From contig JAXHMK010000016.1 in assembly GCA_034521495.1 (NCBI GenBank), forward strand, positions 94,124-158,123: a stretch of 64,000 bases of DNA. Direction: 5' to 3'. Positions within the stretch are counted from its first letter, which is position 1, and every line of letters begins with the position of its first letter. Shown piece after piece: positions 9,576-19,120 of this stretch. The translations under genes were made by a program, and so were the position numbers. The notes below the pieces were generated by a model. The model searched no databases. It worked only from the letters and a program-made list of their open reading frames with translations, and was not told the origin of the DNA. The stretch comes from Balneolaceae bacterium. GTDB taxonomy: Bacteria > Bacteroidota > Rhodothermia > Balneolales > Balneolaceae.

Positions 9576-10310
9576 TTAATGAGCATTCGTATCAAAATTG
9601 ATCATCTTGGTAACCGTTTTCATGATAATATACAGATCCATAAAAAGAGTATTCTTTTGCACATAGATGAGATCGTAATCCGTCCTTTTTCTCATGTGTT
9701 CTACACTATATGTTCCGCCCCTGTATCCTTTAACCTGCGAAAAACCGGTAATCCCCGGCTTTACTGCATAGCGATAGAAAAAATCATCGAAGGTTGAATT
9801 CCAGTAAGAACATTCATCAACGGGGTACGGTCTTGGCCCCACAAGGCTCATATCTCCTTTTAAAACATTTATAATTTGAGGTAGTTCATCGAGGTTCAAC
9901 AGCCGCAGGAGCCTTCCGAAAGGAAAAATTCGCTCATCACCTTCTACGGTAATATCAGGCTTACCATTTAAATCTCTTTGGGATGATTCTTTCATTGTAC
10001 GAAACTTATAACAGGTAAATGTAATACCATTTTGTCCTGTTCGGGTTTGCTTAAAAAAAACGGGGCCTTTTGAGGAGAGTTTAATTCCAAGAGCTATAAA
10101 TGGAAAAAGAATAAGACAAAAAATTAATGCAACAAAACCAATCGTCAGATCTAACACTCTTTTACCCCGGTACTGTCTCACCTTCAAATTTTTATATGTC
10201 GACAACATGTAACCGTTTTCGACAGAACCACTCCCATCAGCAGAGCCATTTTCAGACTCTTGTCGGAGTTTTTCTCTTACGGTTTGAACTTCGTTGATCG
10301 ATATATCCAT
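9576..10310 (-). CDS. Polyprenyl-phosphate sugar-1-phosphate transferase (PHPT family initiating transferase)
   Basis: This 244-residue protein is the compact catalytic form of the WbaP/PglC family, which starts repeat-unit synthesis by moving a sugar-1-phosphate to undecaprenyl phosphate. One hydrophobic re-entrant helix follows KRVLDL (about residues 50-75). Then come PVFFKQTRTGQNG, the YKFRTM motif, LDELPQIINVLKGDMSLVGPRP, and a C-terminal PGITGFSQVKG. It lacks the four extra TM helices of full-length WbaP. A second, unrelated initiating transferase (PNPT type) lies at 39221-40270. The sugar specificity cannot be read from the sequence. Confidence 0.92.
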   Translation of the reverse strand: MDISINEVQTVREKLRQESENGSADGSGSVENGYMLSTYKNLKVRQYRGKRVLDLTIGFVALIFCLILFPFIALGIKLSSKGPVFFKQTRTGQNGITFTCYKFRTMKESSQRDLNGKPDITVEGDERIFPFGRLLRLLNLDELPQIINVLKGDMSLVGPRPYPVDECSYWNSTFDDFFYRYAVKPGITGFSQVKGYRGGTYSVEHMRKRTDYDLIYVQKNTLFMDLYIIMKTVTKMINFDTNAH

Positions 10311-10570
10311 TACTTAATAGCTTTACCTCGCCACGTAATTTTTGGAAAAAATAAACTTACTTTGTTTGTGTTTTATTTACAATAAAAAAAAGTACTATTT
10401 AAATATTATCATATCGGTCAAACTTAATAATATTTGTCTTCAAAATTGAACATAAAATTATAATCGGCAGATACTTAAATAACGCACAAATCACTGCGCT
10501 CAAATTAACACAGGCAAGTAACAAAATTCTGAGTTTAGTCAATGTTTGCTTTGTATAAAATCCCTTAAAT

Positions 10571-11530
10571 TTAACTCATTTCGACTTCCCGAATATTTTC
10601 AACGTTATCTACAAACCATTGATATGTTTTCTCTATGCCTTCATCCAGTTCTATATTGCTGGTCCATCCTTGACCGGCAATTTTAGACACATCCAAAAGT
10701 TTCCTCGGGGTACCATCCGGTTTATCTCTATCCCAGACAACCTCTCCTTCATGGCCGGTAATCTTCTGTATCTTTTCAGCTAATTTCTTAATTGTAACAT
10801 CTTTACCTGTCCCAATGTTATAGAGATGGTCATCCATTTTGTTTCTTAAAACAAAGAAAACCGCATCAGCTAAATCGTCTACATACAAAAATTCACGCAT
10901 CGGACTGCCGGTTCCCCAAAGAGTTACGGGCTGATGACCGTTCCGGGCTGCCTCATGGAATTTCCGAAGCATAGCCGGTAAAACGTGAGATGTCTCCAGG
11001 TCAAAATTGTCGCCCGGCCCGTATAAATTTGTGGGCATCAGAGAAATATAATTCCTGTCATGTTGTTTCCTGAGAGACTCAACAAGCTTAACTCCGGCAA
11101 TCTTGGCGATGGCATACCATTGATTTGTTGGCTCGAGTTTATCTGTGAGAAGAGAATCTTCCTTTATAGGTTGTTCCGCAAATTTCGGATAGATGCAGGA
11201 GCTGCCCAAAAAAATCAGTTTTTTTACCTCATTCTTATGAGAAGCATGAATAAGATTATCTTCAATAACCAGATTTTCGTGCAGAAATGAATATGGGTAT
11301 CGGTCATTAGCCAGTATTCCACCCACTTTTGCCGCAGCTATAATTACCACATCAGGCTTTTCCTGCTTAAAAAATCGGCTGACCGCAGCTTGATTACGAA
11401 GATCTAACTCCTGCCGCGTTTGTGTGAGAAGATTTGTAAATCCCTCTTTTTTGAGTCTCCTGTGAATTGCAGACCCAACCATACCCCGGTGACCTGCAAC
11501 AAAAACAGTATCCTGTTTATTTACCGTCAT
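10571..11530 (-). CDS. fcl: GDP-L-fucose synthase (GDP-4-keto-6-deoxymannose 3,5-epimerase/4-reductase)
   Basis: The enzyme epimerises and reduces the Gmd product to GDP-L-fucose with NADPH. It has 319 residues, the normal length. The family-specific GHRGMVGS nucleotide-binding motif is at 13-20. It also shows AAAKVGGILAN (65-75), SSCIYP with catalytic Ser/Cys (110-115), Y139-x-x-x-K143, and the PTNLYGPGDNFD segment. Together with gmd it makes L-fucose available to the glycosyltransferases of this locus. A 260-bp AT-rich non-coding stretch follows it (10311-10570). Confidence 0.97.
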   Translation of the reverse strand: MTVNKQDTVFVAGHRGMVGSAIHRRLKKEGFTNLLTQTRQELDLRNQAAVSRFFKQEKPDVVIIAAAKVGGILANDRYPYSFLHENLVIEDNLIHASHKNEVKKLIFLGSSCIYPKFAEQPIKEDSLLTDKLEPTNQWYAIAKIAGVKLVESLRKQHDRNYISLMPTNLYGPGDNFDLETSHVLPAMLRKFHEAARNGHQPVTLWGTGSPMREFLYVDDLADAVFFVLRNKMDDHLYNIGTGKDVTIKKLAEKIQKITGHEGEVVWDRDKPDGTPRKLLDVSKIAGQGWTSNIELDEGIEKTYQWFVDNVENIREVEMS

Positions 11531-11695
11531 GCTATTCCTATTTGTACTTTTCTATTATACTCTTTTTCTCTGTGATGAATGAAAGATAAACCCATTCATA
11601 TACAATCAGAGTTTACATACTGATAACTTCGATCCTTGCGTAGGAAAATATTATAAATTTACCAGCCTGCATAATCTATTCAGTAACCTCTAAAC

Positions 11696-12475
11696 TTACT
11701 TTCGTCTTGCGGTTTTGTGTTTTATTACGTCTTTGATTCCATAAAACAAAAATGCGGGTACGATTTCCAGGTATCGGCGATATAACCGGCTGGGTTCTAC
11801 AATCAGCCTGAAAAACCACTCCAAACCAGCTTTCTGCATCCAGTTAGGTGCCTGCCGAAGCTCACCAATATGAAAATCAAAGGCTGCTCCAACTGTAATC
11901 AGAAAATGAACATCCGTATAACGAGACAATCTTTTTGCAAATTTTTCCTGCTTGGGTGTGCTGATTCCAACCCAAACTACATCTGCCCCTGACCGATTGA
12001 TTTGATCTGCAATCCCCTCGTAGTCATACTCATTAACTTTTTTAAAAGGCGGGCTGTATGTACCTACTATATTTGTATTTCCAAATCTATCTGCACATGC
12101 TTTTTTTAATTTTTCAGCCACACCCTCTTTTCCTCCACAGAGATAGTGTTGAACATCTTTACCGGCTGATCTTTCCATGAGATTAGCAAAAAGATCCGGT
12201 CCGTAACATCGTTTCATGTCACTGGCTCCCTTTCCCCTGCCTACCCAAACACCAGGCATGCCATCCGGCAGATTTGTATAAAAACTATTGAGCAGTTCCC
12301 TGAATGCTGCATTTTTTTTTGCATGGATAATACCATGCGCACCCGTCGCACTAATGCACAGGTTTTCCCGGGTTTGATCATCAGAAACAATTTCTAAAGC
12401 ATGATTAACAAAGGAATCCAGATCTTTGTTGTACATCTGAATACCGATAACCTCTATACTGTAATCATCTCTCAT
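11696..12475 (-). CDS. WecG/TagA/CpsF-family glycosyltransferase (GT26)
   Basis: The product is a soluble or membrane-associated glycosyltransferase of the family that adds ManNAc or ManNAcA (or related sugars) to lipid-linked intermediates. Typical motifs are LPDGMPGVWVGRG, a following RCYGPDLF, HYLCGGKEGVAEKL, and VWVGISTPKQEKFAKRL. The C-terminal membrane-associating helix region with PSRLYRRYLE is also characteristic. A TTG three bases upstream would add one residue; I take the ATG at 12475 as the start, giving 259 residues. In WecG-type systems this is an early transferase acting on a PNPT- or PHPT-initiated carrier lipid. Confidence 0.92.
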   Translation of the reverse strand: MRDDYSIEVIGIQMYNKDLDSFVNHALEIVSDDQTRENLCISATGAHGIIHAKKNAAFRELLNSFYTNLPDGMPGVWVGRGKGASDMKRCYGPDLFANLMERSAGKDVQHYLCGGKEGVAEKLKKACADRFGNTNIVGTYSPPFKKVNEYDYEGIADQINRSGADVVWVGISTPKQEKFAKRLSRYTDVHFLITVGAAFDFHIGELRQAPNWMQKAGLEWFFRLIVEPSRLYRRYLEIVPAFLFYGIKDVIKHKTARRK

Positions 12476-12578
12476 CAAATGCTTTCTAAGAATTCTTTGC
12501 AGGTAATAAACTGATTATCTGAAAAATTTCAACAATGCTCTGCTCTAACAAAGGTAGCATACAATTTAAGTACAGCAG

Positions 12579-13565
12579 CTACGCATCTACTGCTTCACGC
12601 AGCTGGATCTGCTCTGAAATCCATTGGTAGGTTTTTTCCACGCCTTCGCGAAGTGGTTTCGATGGAGCCCAGTCCAGTTTTTCCTTGATCAACTTGTTAT
12701 CAGAGTTACGCCCTTTTACGCCCTCTGGTCCCTCAATATTATTGATGGTAAGATCTTTTCCTGAAATGTCAATCACCATCTTTGTGAAATCCTGAATCGA
12801 TATCATTTCATCAGATCCAATATTTACCGGGCCGGAAAAATCAGATTCCATCAGCCGGCGAATTCCCTCAACACACTCATCAACAATCAGGAATGATCGG
12901 GTTTGAGTTCCATCACCCCATACTTCTACAGTACCTCCATTTTCCGCTTCGGCTACTTTACGGCAAATTGCGGCAGGTGCCTTTTCCCGGCCTCCCTCCC
13001 AGGTTCCCTGCGGACCAAAAATATTATGAAAACGGGCGATATTAGCATCGATATTATGATTTCGCCGGTAGGTAAGATAAAGTCGCTCACTAAACAGTTT
13101 TTCCCATCCATATTCACTGTCTGGATCTGCCGGGTAGGCACTATCTTCCGAACATTCCGGATTATCAGGATCCAGTTGATTCCGCTCGGGATAAATACAC
13201 GCCGATGAGGAATAGAAGGTTTTGTCAATACCCTTTTTCTTAACCTCCTCGATTACATGCAAATTACAAAGTGCACTGTTATGCATAATATCTGAGTCGT
13301 TATCACCTGTAAAAACAAAACCGGCCCCACCCATATCAGCCGCCAGTTGATAAACTTCATCCAGATCGGCAGTTACTACATTTCTCACGACCTCTGCATC
13401 GCGCAGATCACCGATCACAAATTCATCTGCATTCATATTACCAAATTCGTTTTCTTTGAGGTCAACACCTCTCACCCAATATCCTTCCTCTTTTAACCGA
13501 TTGACAAGATGTCCCCCGATGAATCCTCCTGCTCCGCAAACAAGTGCTTTCTTTTGCTTTGTCAT
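12579..13565 (-). CDS. GDP-mannose 3,5-epimerase-like SDR
   Basis: This 328-residue extended SDR closely resembles plant-type GDP-mannose 3,5-epimerase, which makes GDP-L-galactose and GDP-L-gulose from GDP-D-mannose. Visible are GAGGFIG (11-17), the diagnostic LAADMGGAGF (74-83), SSACIYPE (120-127), Y152-x-x-x-K156, FHNIFGPQGTWEGGREKAPAA, WGDGTQTRSF and PEGVKGRNSDN. These last segments are hallmarks of GME rather than of generic epimerases. It draws on the same GDP-mannose pool as Gmd/Fcl in this locus. I am confident of the family; the exact product (L-Gal or L-Gul) is inferred. Confidence 0.85.
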   Translation of the reverse strand: MTKQKKALVCGAGGFIGGHLVNRLKEEGYWVRGVDLKENEFGNMNADEFVIGDLRDAEVVRNVVTADLDEVYQLAADMGGAGFVFTGDNDSDIMHNSALCNLHVIEEVKKKGIDKTFYSSSACIYPERNQLDPDNPECSEDSAYPADPDSEYGWEKLFSERLYLTYRRNHNIDANIARFHNIFGPQGTWEGGREKAPAAICRKVAEAENGGTVEVWGDGTQTRSFLIVDECVEGIRRLMESDFSGPVNIGSDEMISIQDFTKMVIDISGKDLTINNIEGPEGVKGRNSDNKLIKEKLDWAPSKPLREGVEKTYQWISEQIQLREAVDA

Positions 13566-13717
13566 AAACTGCGCGTTTTTTTAATTATAATGCTTAGTAA
13601 TAGCCGACACTCAAAAATGCCTCAAATTCATTAAAATCTTACAGATGAAACTTATTGAATTTATTTTATTTCTGATGCCTCAAATTCTGAAAATTTTGAG
13701 TAAAATAAAATCCTGAT

Positions 13718-14911
13718 TTAGCCCCTCCCATCAACAAGTTCCCGGTAAACAGATTGCAATTTCAATCGATTCACATCCGGCGTGTATTTATCTTCATATT
13801 CCCGCCGGGCTGCCAAGCTCATCTCTTTTTGTTCCTGTTTCATAGATTCGAATTGTTGAACAGTATTAATCAAGCTCTCCTCCTTTCCTGGCTCAAAATG
13901 CAAACCTGTTTTCCCATGATCCACAATTTCGGCCTGGCTGCCGATGTTTGTTGACAGAACCGGAGTTGCGGCTGAAAAGGCCTCCAAAATTGTCATTGGC
14001 ATCCCCTCATACCATTCTGATGGAAATATCAATGCTTTCGCTTTTTTCAAATAATCCAGTACCTGGTGTCTGTCAAGAAATCCCAGCCAGGAAATCCGTG
14101 AATTATCTTGTGATTTTTTTTGCAACTCTTTTTTGAGCGGTCCATCACCCAGAATCAAGAGTTTAGAACCCGATTTATTTATGGAAGAATTCCAGGCATT
14201 TACCAAAGTTCGTATTCCTTTTTCTTCGCTGATACGGCCGATAAACAAGTAGAAATTTTCTTTTTGATTCACAACCTGCTGAAAGTCCTGATCCTGAAAA
14301 GAGTCTTTAACAAAATTCGGTTTTACTTTCAATTTCTCTTCCGGCAATCCCGCCTCCACAAATTTTGACTTTGCGAACTCAGTCAGGCACAACAAGCAAT
14401 CTACTTTTTTAGCCCATGTCTGCCTTTTTCGGTGGTATTCAATCATATGAGCAACCACAGCCGTTTGAAGGATGGAATCCCGGTAAACACCATCTGATAC
14501 ACAGGAGTATGCAGTTCCATGAATAGTCCGCTCATCAATTTCACCATCATGCAGCAAGTAACCATTCGGATAGATAAGCCTGTAATTGTGCAGAGTCAAA
14601 ACGGATGGAACACCTTCCTCTTTAGACGCTTCAAAAACAGACGGGCTCAGCAATGGAAAAAAGTTGTGCACATGCATAATATCGGCGCTGGTTTCGTGGA
14701 TTTTTTGCCGTACGAGCTCTTTTGATTGCCGATTGTAATGTGTGGTAAAAATCAGTTTTAACTTGCTATAGAGTGAATTTAGTTCTTTCGTATTATCTAC
14801 AATCAGTTGTTCAACAGAATGATCCCTGCTGAGAAGATCATACTCCATGTTCAAAACCGTCCACTCCCCGCCTGGTTTTTTATACCTGTTATGAACCTGG
14901 AGAATATTCAT
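13718..14911 (-). CDS. GT4-family glycosyltransferase
   Basis: This 397-residue GT-B enzyme has the GT4 C-terminal signature: GRISEEKGIRTLVNAW at the start of the nucleotide-sugar domain, then FPSEWYEGMPMTILEAFSAA with the E-x7-E type donor-binding motif and STNIGSQAEIVDHGKTG. The N-terminal domain starts MNILQVHNRYKKPGGEW. Its start codon overlaps the stop of the polymerase-like gene upstream by four bases (ATGA), indicating translational coupling. Donor and acceptor are unknown. Confidence 0.9.
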   Translation of the reverse strand: MNILQVHNRYKKPGGEWTVLNMEYDLLSRDHSVEQLIVDNTKELNSLYSKLKLIFTTHYNRQSKELVRQKIHETSADIMHVHNFFPLLSPSVFEASKEEGVPSVLTLHNYRLIYPNGYLLHDGEIDERTIHGTAYSCVSDGVYRDSILQTAVVAHMIEYHRKRQTWAKKVDCLLCLTEFAKSKFVEAGLPEEKLKVKPNFVKDSFQDQDFQQVVNQKENFYLFIGRISEEKGIRTLVNAWNSSINKSGSKLLILGDGPLKKELQKKSQDNSRISWLGFLDRHQVLDYLKKAKALIFPSEWYEGMPMTILEAFSAATPVLSTNIGSQAEIVDHGKTGLHFEPGKEESLINTVQQFESMKQEQKEMSLAARREYEDKYTPDVNRLKLQSVYRELVDGRG

Positions 14912-16305
14912 GAGGCTGAACCTATTTTCTGAATTCGAACATACTTTTTCGAGAAGTTACCGGCACGTCCAAAGCTCAATATCATTCCAACAGCCAACCA
15001 AAAATGGAATGAATGATGCGGCCCCTCCAAAACCACATTAAAGAACGCCCAAACATACATGATGACTAAAAACCCTACCAGGAACAAAAATTTAGAATAT
15101 ACATGATCTCCGCCTTTTCTCTTGATATTTAAAAACTCAGGAATCTTTTTTAGCGGCTTTAAAATTCCATACATAAGTATAGGAAACAGAAGTACACCAA
15201 ATCGGGCCAGCATATTAAGATATGAATTATGCGGCTGGGCATTACCCTCAAGATCTCTGATCTGAAAATAGGTCAACTCAACCGTGCTGTAGAAAACATT
15301 GTATTGCGAAAAGAAAAGAGGCCTTCCAACACCATATCCCAGGATGTAGTGTTCGTAAAATTTATCCAATACATGTTGCCAGGAGAGAAACCGATAATTT
15401 ATATTTCCCTCTTCAAGAGAGGTTTTTTCTTCCAGTATCTGGAACAGGTTTACATCAACAAGGGAATTATAGTAAAACAGGAATCCAACCATCAAAACGA
15501 AACTTATCAAACCGTACGTAACAATTTTTCGCTTGGTAAGATTGCTGCCAATTGCAAACATCAATAAAACAGCCAGCGCAATTCCTACAAAGAGTGAGCG
15601 GTGAAACATGGTGAATACGGCCGGGATCATCACCAGGGCAACCACTTTATATTTAAAGTCTATATGTTTGAGAGGGAGGAAAAGAGCAATTACAATTAAA
15701 GACGGTACAATATACCCCACTCCAAACCGGAACCCTTCAAAGGAAAGCGTTCTCATACCTGCTAAAATCATCACCGCTTCGTAGAAATACGATACCGCTT
15801 TCAAGACAATGAAGAGCTTTAAAAGCAGAAAGAACAGATCATAGTGCCTTTCACTTTTAAAAACATGGTAAACGATGGGCACCCAAATAGCATACACCAA
15901 CATAAAAGAATCGCGGATGGCATCCAGTTTATTTACCGGGAAATAGAGAATAGCGAAACCCAGCCCTATCATCACCATCAGGTAGTAAACAAACAAGGTT
16001 TTCCTGATTTTTAAAAGGTCTCTGGCATAGGAGAGTACAAGTGCGAAAATAACAATCTCTGTAATAAAGAGAGGCTCAAACCCCACATAAGCGAAGCTGC
16101 GCTCCCCGAACATCATATGGAACATATAAATAAAAAAGAGATACTCTCGCCATTCGAGCTCTGAAATTGCCTTGTCAATTTTCTCATATTTAATGAGTGC
16201 AAATCCCAAAACCGTCATGATGGCGGACAACACGATATCCTCATACAAGAAAAAGGGCAGTAAAAACAGCCACTCCTTAACCTGTTTATGTGTGATTGTC
16301 ATCAT
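14908..16305 (-). CDS. Wzy/O-antigen-ligase-like polytopic membrane protein
   Basis: The protein has about ten to twelve predicted TM helices and a large periplasmic loop before the motif AQPHNSYLNMLARFG, in which the HNSYL segment matches the Wzy_C/O-antigen ligase superfamily. It probably polymerises lipid-linked repeats or transfers chains in the inner membrane. An upstream frame would start at 16359 and overlap the preceding GT gene by 58 bp. The tandem ATGATG at 16300-16305 gives a clean ATGA overlap and starts at a natural N terminus (MMTITHKQ), so I take 16305 (465 residues). Polymerase and ligase are not distinguishable from sequence alone. Confidence 0.82.
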   Translation of the reverse strand: MMTITHKQVKEWLFLLPFFLYEDIVLSAIMTVLGFALIKYEKIDKAISELEWREYLFFIYMFHMMFGERSFAYVGFEPLFITEIVIFALVLSYARDLLKIRKTLFVYYLMVMIGLGFAILYFPVNKLDAIRDSFMLVYAIWVPIVYHVFKSERHYDLFFLLLKLFIVLKAVSYFYEAVMILAGMRTLSFEGFRFGVGYIVPSLIVIALFLPLKHIDFKYKVVALVMIPAVFTMFHRSLFVGIALAVLLMFAIGSNLTKRKIVTYGLISFVLMVGFLFYYNSLVDVNLFQILEEKTSLEEGNINYRFLSWQHVLDKFYEHYILGYGVGRPLFFSQYNVFYSTVELTYFQIRDLEGNAQPHNSYLNMLARFGVLLFPILMYGILKPLKKIPEFLNIKRKGGDHVYSKFLFLVGFLVIMYVWAFFNVVLEGPHHSFHFWLAVGMILSFGRAGNFSKKYVRIQKIGSAS

Positions 16306-17348
16306 CGGCTTAAAATCTGCTGTATGATTTGGGATGTTTCCTCCGCCACATCTTCCCATGTTCGGGGTTGTTCAATATCAAAGGAACGTTCATCACTGTA
16401 TTCATTGATAAGGGTGATAATTTCCTCGTTCGATCCTGCGAATTTAAAATTGGGATATGATTTTTGAACCTCCGTTCCTTCTTTATTTGTGATCGTCAAA
16501 AGCCCGTTGTTCAGATATTCAAAAATTTTCAGCGAACTGTTGTAAAATCCCCAGCGCGACCATGGATACTCTTTGTAAAGTGCCAAACCAATATCAGAAT
16601 TGGAAATGATATATTTCACATCCTCTCTGGGTAAATTTTTAAAAACAAATAGATTCTCTTTTGATACAGGCAAGGTGTTATTTTGATTGTCATCTTTAAC
16701 AAGCAAAAGTACTGCCGTCTCCCCCTTCTGAGACTTGGCTATCTCCTCCAAATTTTTGAGATCCTGCATATTGTTAGCCGAACCGGACCAAACCACTGTC
16801 CTTGAGTATATTTTCTTAAGCTCTTCAAGTTTTTCTGTGATTTTACTACTCACTTTATCTGAAGAATCATCAAATATTTCTCCACCGTTTTCAATCACAT
16901 GTACATTGTTCAGGCGAAGAGCTTCTTCACAATATCTTTTCAATGGTTCACTGACAGTGATGACAGCATCTGCACGTTTTAAAATTTTTGAAATAATACG
17001 ATCTGTAAATTGAATATATTTTTTTCCACGCCCAAAAAGATGAAGTTCATCTGACGGATTGTTGAGTTCTACAATTATTTTCTTTCTGCTCAGAAGTGCC
17101 AGTATGGATACGAAATTCCTCATATACAGAAAATAATCCATCCGCAGGTAGATCAGATCGCAATTTGCCAGTATCCAAAACAATCCCGAAATCGGATTCT
17201 TCAGTCGATGCGTGTACGGATCAGGTTCTCCGTTAATCTTGAATAGTTCGTATCCTTTTTTATACAACTCCTTTGCAAGATTAAAACCATGAACAGAAGC
17301 GCCGCCTGTTACCGGGTAAAATGTGTAATAAATGAATCCAACCTTCAT
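16302..17348 (-). CDS. GT4-like glycosyltransferase
   Basis: This 348-residue GT-B-type protein has an N-terminal Gly-rich acceptor domain (YYTFYPVTGGASVHGFNLAKEL), an internal SEPLKRYCEEALRL linker as in other GT4 members, and a C-terminal donor domain. In the donor domain, DIGLALYKEYPWSRWGFYNSSLKIFEYLNNG contains the conserved K-x-F/x-E-Y-L pattern. It ends in the ATGA overlap with the polymerase-like gene. Specificity is unknown. Confidence 0.82.
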   Translation of the reverse strand: MKVGFIYYTFYPVTGGASVHGFNLAKELYKKGYELFKINGEPDPYTHRLKNPISGLFWILANCDLIYLRMDYFLYMRNFVSILALLSRKKIIVELNNPSDELHLFGRGKKYIQFTDRIISKILKRADAVITVSEPLKRYCEEALRLNNVHVIENGGEIFDDSSDKVSSKITEKLEELKKIYSRTVVWSGSANNMQDLKNLEEIAKSQKGETAVLLLVKDDNQNNTLPVSKENLFVFKNLPREDVKYIISNSDIGLALYKEYPWSRWGFYNSSLKIFEYLNNGLLTITNKEGTEVQKSYPNFKFAGSNEEIITLINEYSDERSFDIEQPRTWEDVAEETSQIIQQILSR

Positions 17349-17363
17349 ATTGAAATCTTCAAC

Positions 17364-18257
17364 CTACTGTTCAAGAGGGACATCAATCTGTTTGCTGAGA
17401 TTTGTAAGTCCCCGAATTCGTCCCATTCCCATCATCATTTTGTTTAGCCAGGCTACGGCCCAAACTTTTGTGAAAGATGTGGAATAATCTAAACCATCCA
17501 TTTTTTGCCGCAACACACGTACTTTTGGGGGAGCAAATGTACGAAATGTCTGTCCCAGAATATAAAATAGTGATTTACCCTGCTGTTGAAATATCACCGG
17601 GTGAAGTACTCCAACCCGCCACGATTTTTTTAGAAGTGACTTTAATTTTCTTGGCTGGCAATATACAATCGAATTTTCTGCAAAGACGATACTGTGTCCC
17701 GCGTTTACAGCTTTAGCCGTCCACCAGATATCCATACCGGAGCGAAATGTATCCGGAAATTTACCATTCTTTTTAATCAGCTCTTTTTTAAAAAAGAGAT
17801 TACCGGCCGCTGAACCATTACGCTCCCTGACAAGAAGCCGGTTATTATTGTAAGTTATGGCATCATAAACCTGAGATGCCGTTGCCCGATTTTCCAGCTC
17901 AAATGAGATCTGTCCGCCGGCCAGATCTGCATTATTATGTTCAAGTGCTTTTACACCCTCTTCGAGCCAGCGTTTATCGGGAATTTTATTTGCATCCGTC
18001 AGAGCTATGATTGAACCTGAGGCGTGCTCTAAACCAAGATTTCGGGCCGCATACGGACTTTTTTTATCTGATTGAGAATAAAGCCTCACTCCAAATGATC
18101 TGGCCACATCAACCGATTTATCTATCGACCCGTTATCAACTACAATTATTTCTGTTAATTCCGCAGGATAGGTTTGTTCAGAAAGAGATTGAAGTACCCG
18201 TTTAAGCAGATCGGCTGCATTTAAAACAGGAATAATAACGGATACTTTGGTATTCAC
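17364..18257 (-). CDS. GT2-family glycosyltransferase
   Basis: This 297-residue GT-A enzyme begins with the family pattern VSVIIPVLNAADLLKRVLQSL, then VVDNGSIDKS, SPYAARNLGLEHASG and the metal-binding LTDANKIPD (a DAN in place of DxD). A later RSGMDIWWTAKA segment lies where GT2 members carry the catalytic ED-like motif. The start is GTG (18255-18257). It is clearly paralogous to the frameshifted GT2 at 24482-25397, sharing YSARN, DANxxPx and RSGxDxxWT. It lies 15 bp upstream of the GT4 gene and is probably cotranscribed with it. Confidence 0.88.
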   Translation of the reverse strand: MNTKVSVIIPVLNAADLLKRVLQSLSEQTYPAELTEIIVVDNGSIDKSVDVARSFGVRLYSQSDKKSPYAARNLGLEHASGSIIALTDANKIPDKRWLEEGVKALEHNNADLAGGQISFELENRATASQVYDAITYNNNRLLVRERNGSAAGNLFFKKELIKKNGKFPDTFRSGMDIWWTAKAVNAGHSIVFAENSIVYCQPRKLKSLLKKSWRVGVLHPVIFQQQGKSLFYILGQTFRTFAPPKVRVLRQKMDGLDYSTSFTKVWAVAWLNKMMMGMGRIRGLTNLSKQIDVPLEQ

Positions 18258-18361
18258 AATCGGGTTATCTGTTTTGACTCGACAAAGTTAACATTCATAT
18301 GAATAATAGTGAAGTATAGAACCCGAGCCTAATAAACAGTAAGAGATTGAATGCAACCGGA

Positions 18362-18991
18362 TCAATCCTGCTTTATTCGCCGGATAGTAACATCATTATA
18401 CATTCTGCCGTGAAGTGCAAAATGGATCAGCTCATAATCATACTTGATACAAAATTCATTGGTCGCTTCAATAATGCCATATTTTGTCAAGTCAGACGAA
18501 CCAAAAAAGATGTAATCGTTCAGTGATATCAATCCCTCCGGCTTAATTTTTTTATGCGCTGCCTCCAGGTCTTTTTTCACTCCTTCATAACTGTGGTCAC
18601 CGTCAATATAGATCCAGTCGAAGGTATTATCCGGCATGGATGATACAAAGGTTGAAGAATCTTCCTCATGTACATCAACAAGATTTTGTTCAATCTCATC
18701 CTCAAACCGTTTTCGGGCTACCTTTATTGATTTCGGGTTGATGTCGACCAGGTGCAGCTGCTGGGGTTTTACAATATCCAGTATATATCGTGAGTAATCC
18801 CCTTTTAAAATCCCAATCTCGGCACAGACACCTCCTTTTGGAATCTCCTCAAGCATTTTTATGCGATCTTCAACCAGCTTACAATTTTTTATATGCCTGG
18901 ATTTAAGCTTTTCGGCAAACGGCCAAATCTCTCTGCGATAAGCAACTGATGAAAAGCAGATCCGAATTCGTTCAAGTATCTTTTTAAGCAT
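18362..18991 (-). CDS. Class I SAM-dependent methyltransferase (Methyltransf_24-like)
   Basis: This 209-residue protein has a Rossmann-fold methyltransferase core. Motif I reads AEIGILKGDYS (about 57-67), motif II HLVDINPKS, and the YIDGDHSYEGVKKDLEAA segment is characteristic of Methyltransf_24/cephalosporin-hydroxylase-like enzymes. In a polysaccharide locus it is likely to O-methylate a sugar. No TM segment or signal peptide is seen, so it acts in the cytoplasm. Substrate unknown. Confidence 0.82.
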   Translation of the reverse strand: MLKKILERIRICFSSVAYRREIWPFAEKLKSRHIKNCKLVEDRIKMLEEIPKGGVCAEIGILKGDYSRYILDIVKPQQLHLVDINPKSIKVARKRFEDEIEQNLVDVHEEDSSTFVSSMPDNTFDWIYIDGDHSYEGVKKDLEAAHKKIKPEGLISLNDYIFFGSSDLTKYGIIEATNEFCIKYDYELIHFALHGRMYNDVTIRRIKQD

Positions 18992-19120
18992 TTAAATAAT
19001 CTAAAATCAAAAGGTATTGAAAGTAGCTAATACAAAAATGTGCATCAAATCAATTTAACGATTTCTCTAAAATAAGTTTAAAAGGAAGGGGCTTTTCAAA
19101 GTAAGCACGGAAATATTTAT

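Noticed and set aside
16306..16359. N-terminal extension of the Wzy-like gene
   Set aside because: The extra 18 residues (starting MGRCGGGN) come from the 3' end of the upstream GT gene read in another frame; the ATGATG at 16300-16305 is the better start.
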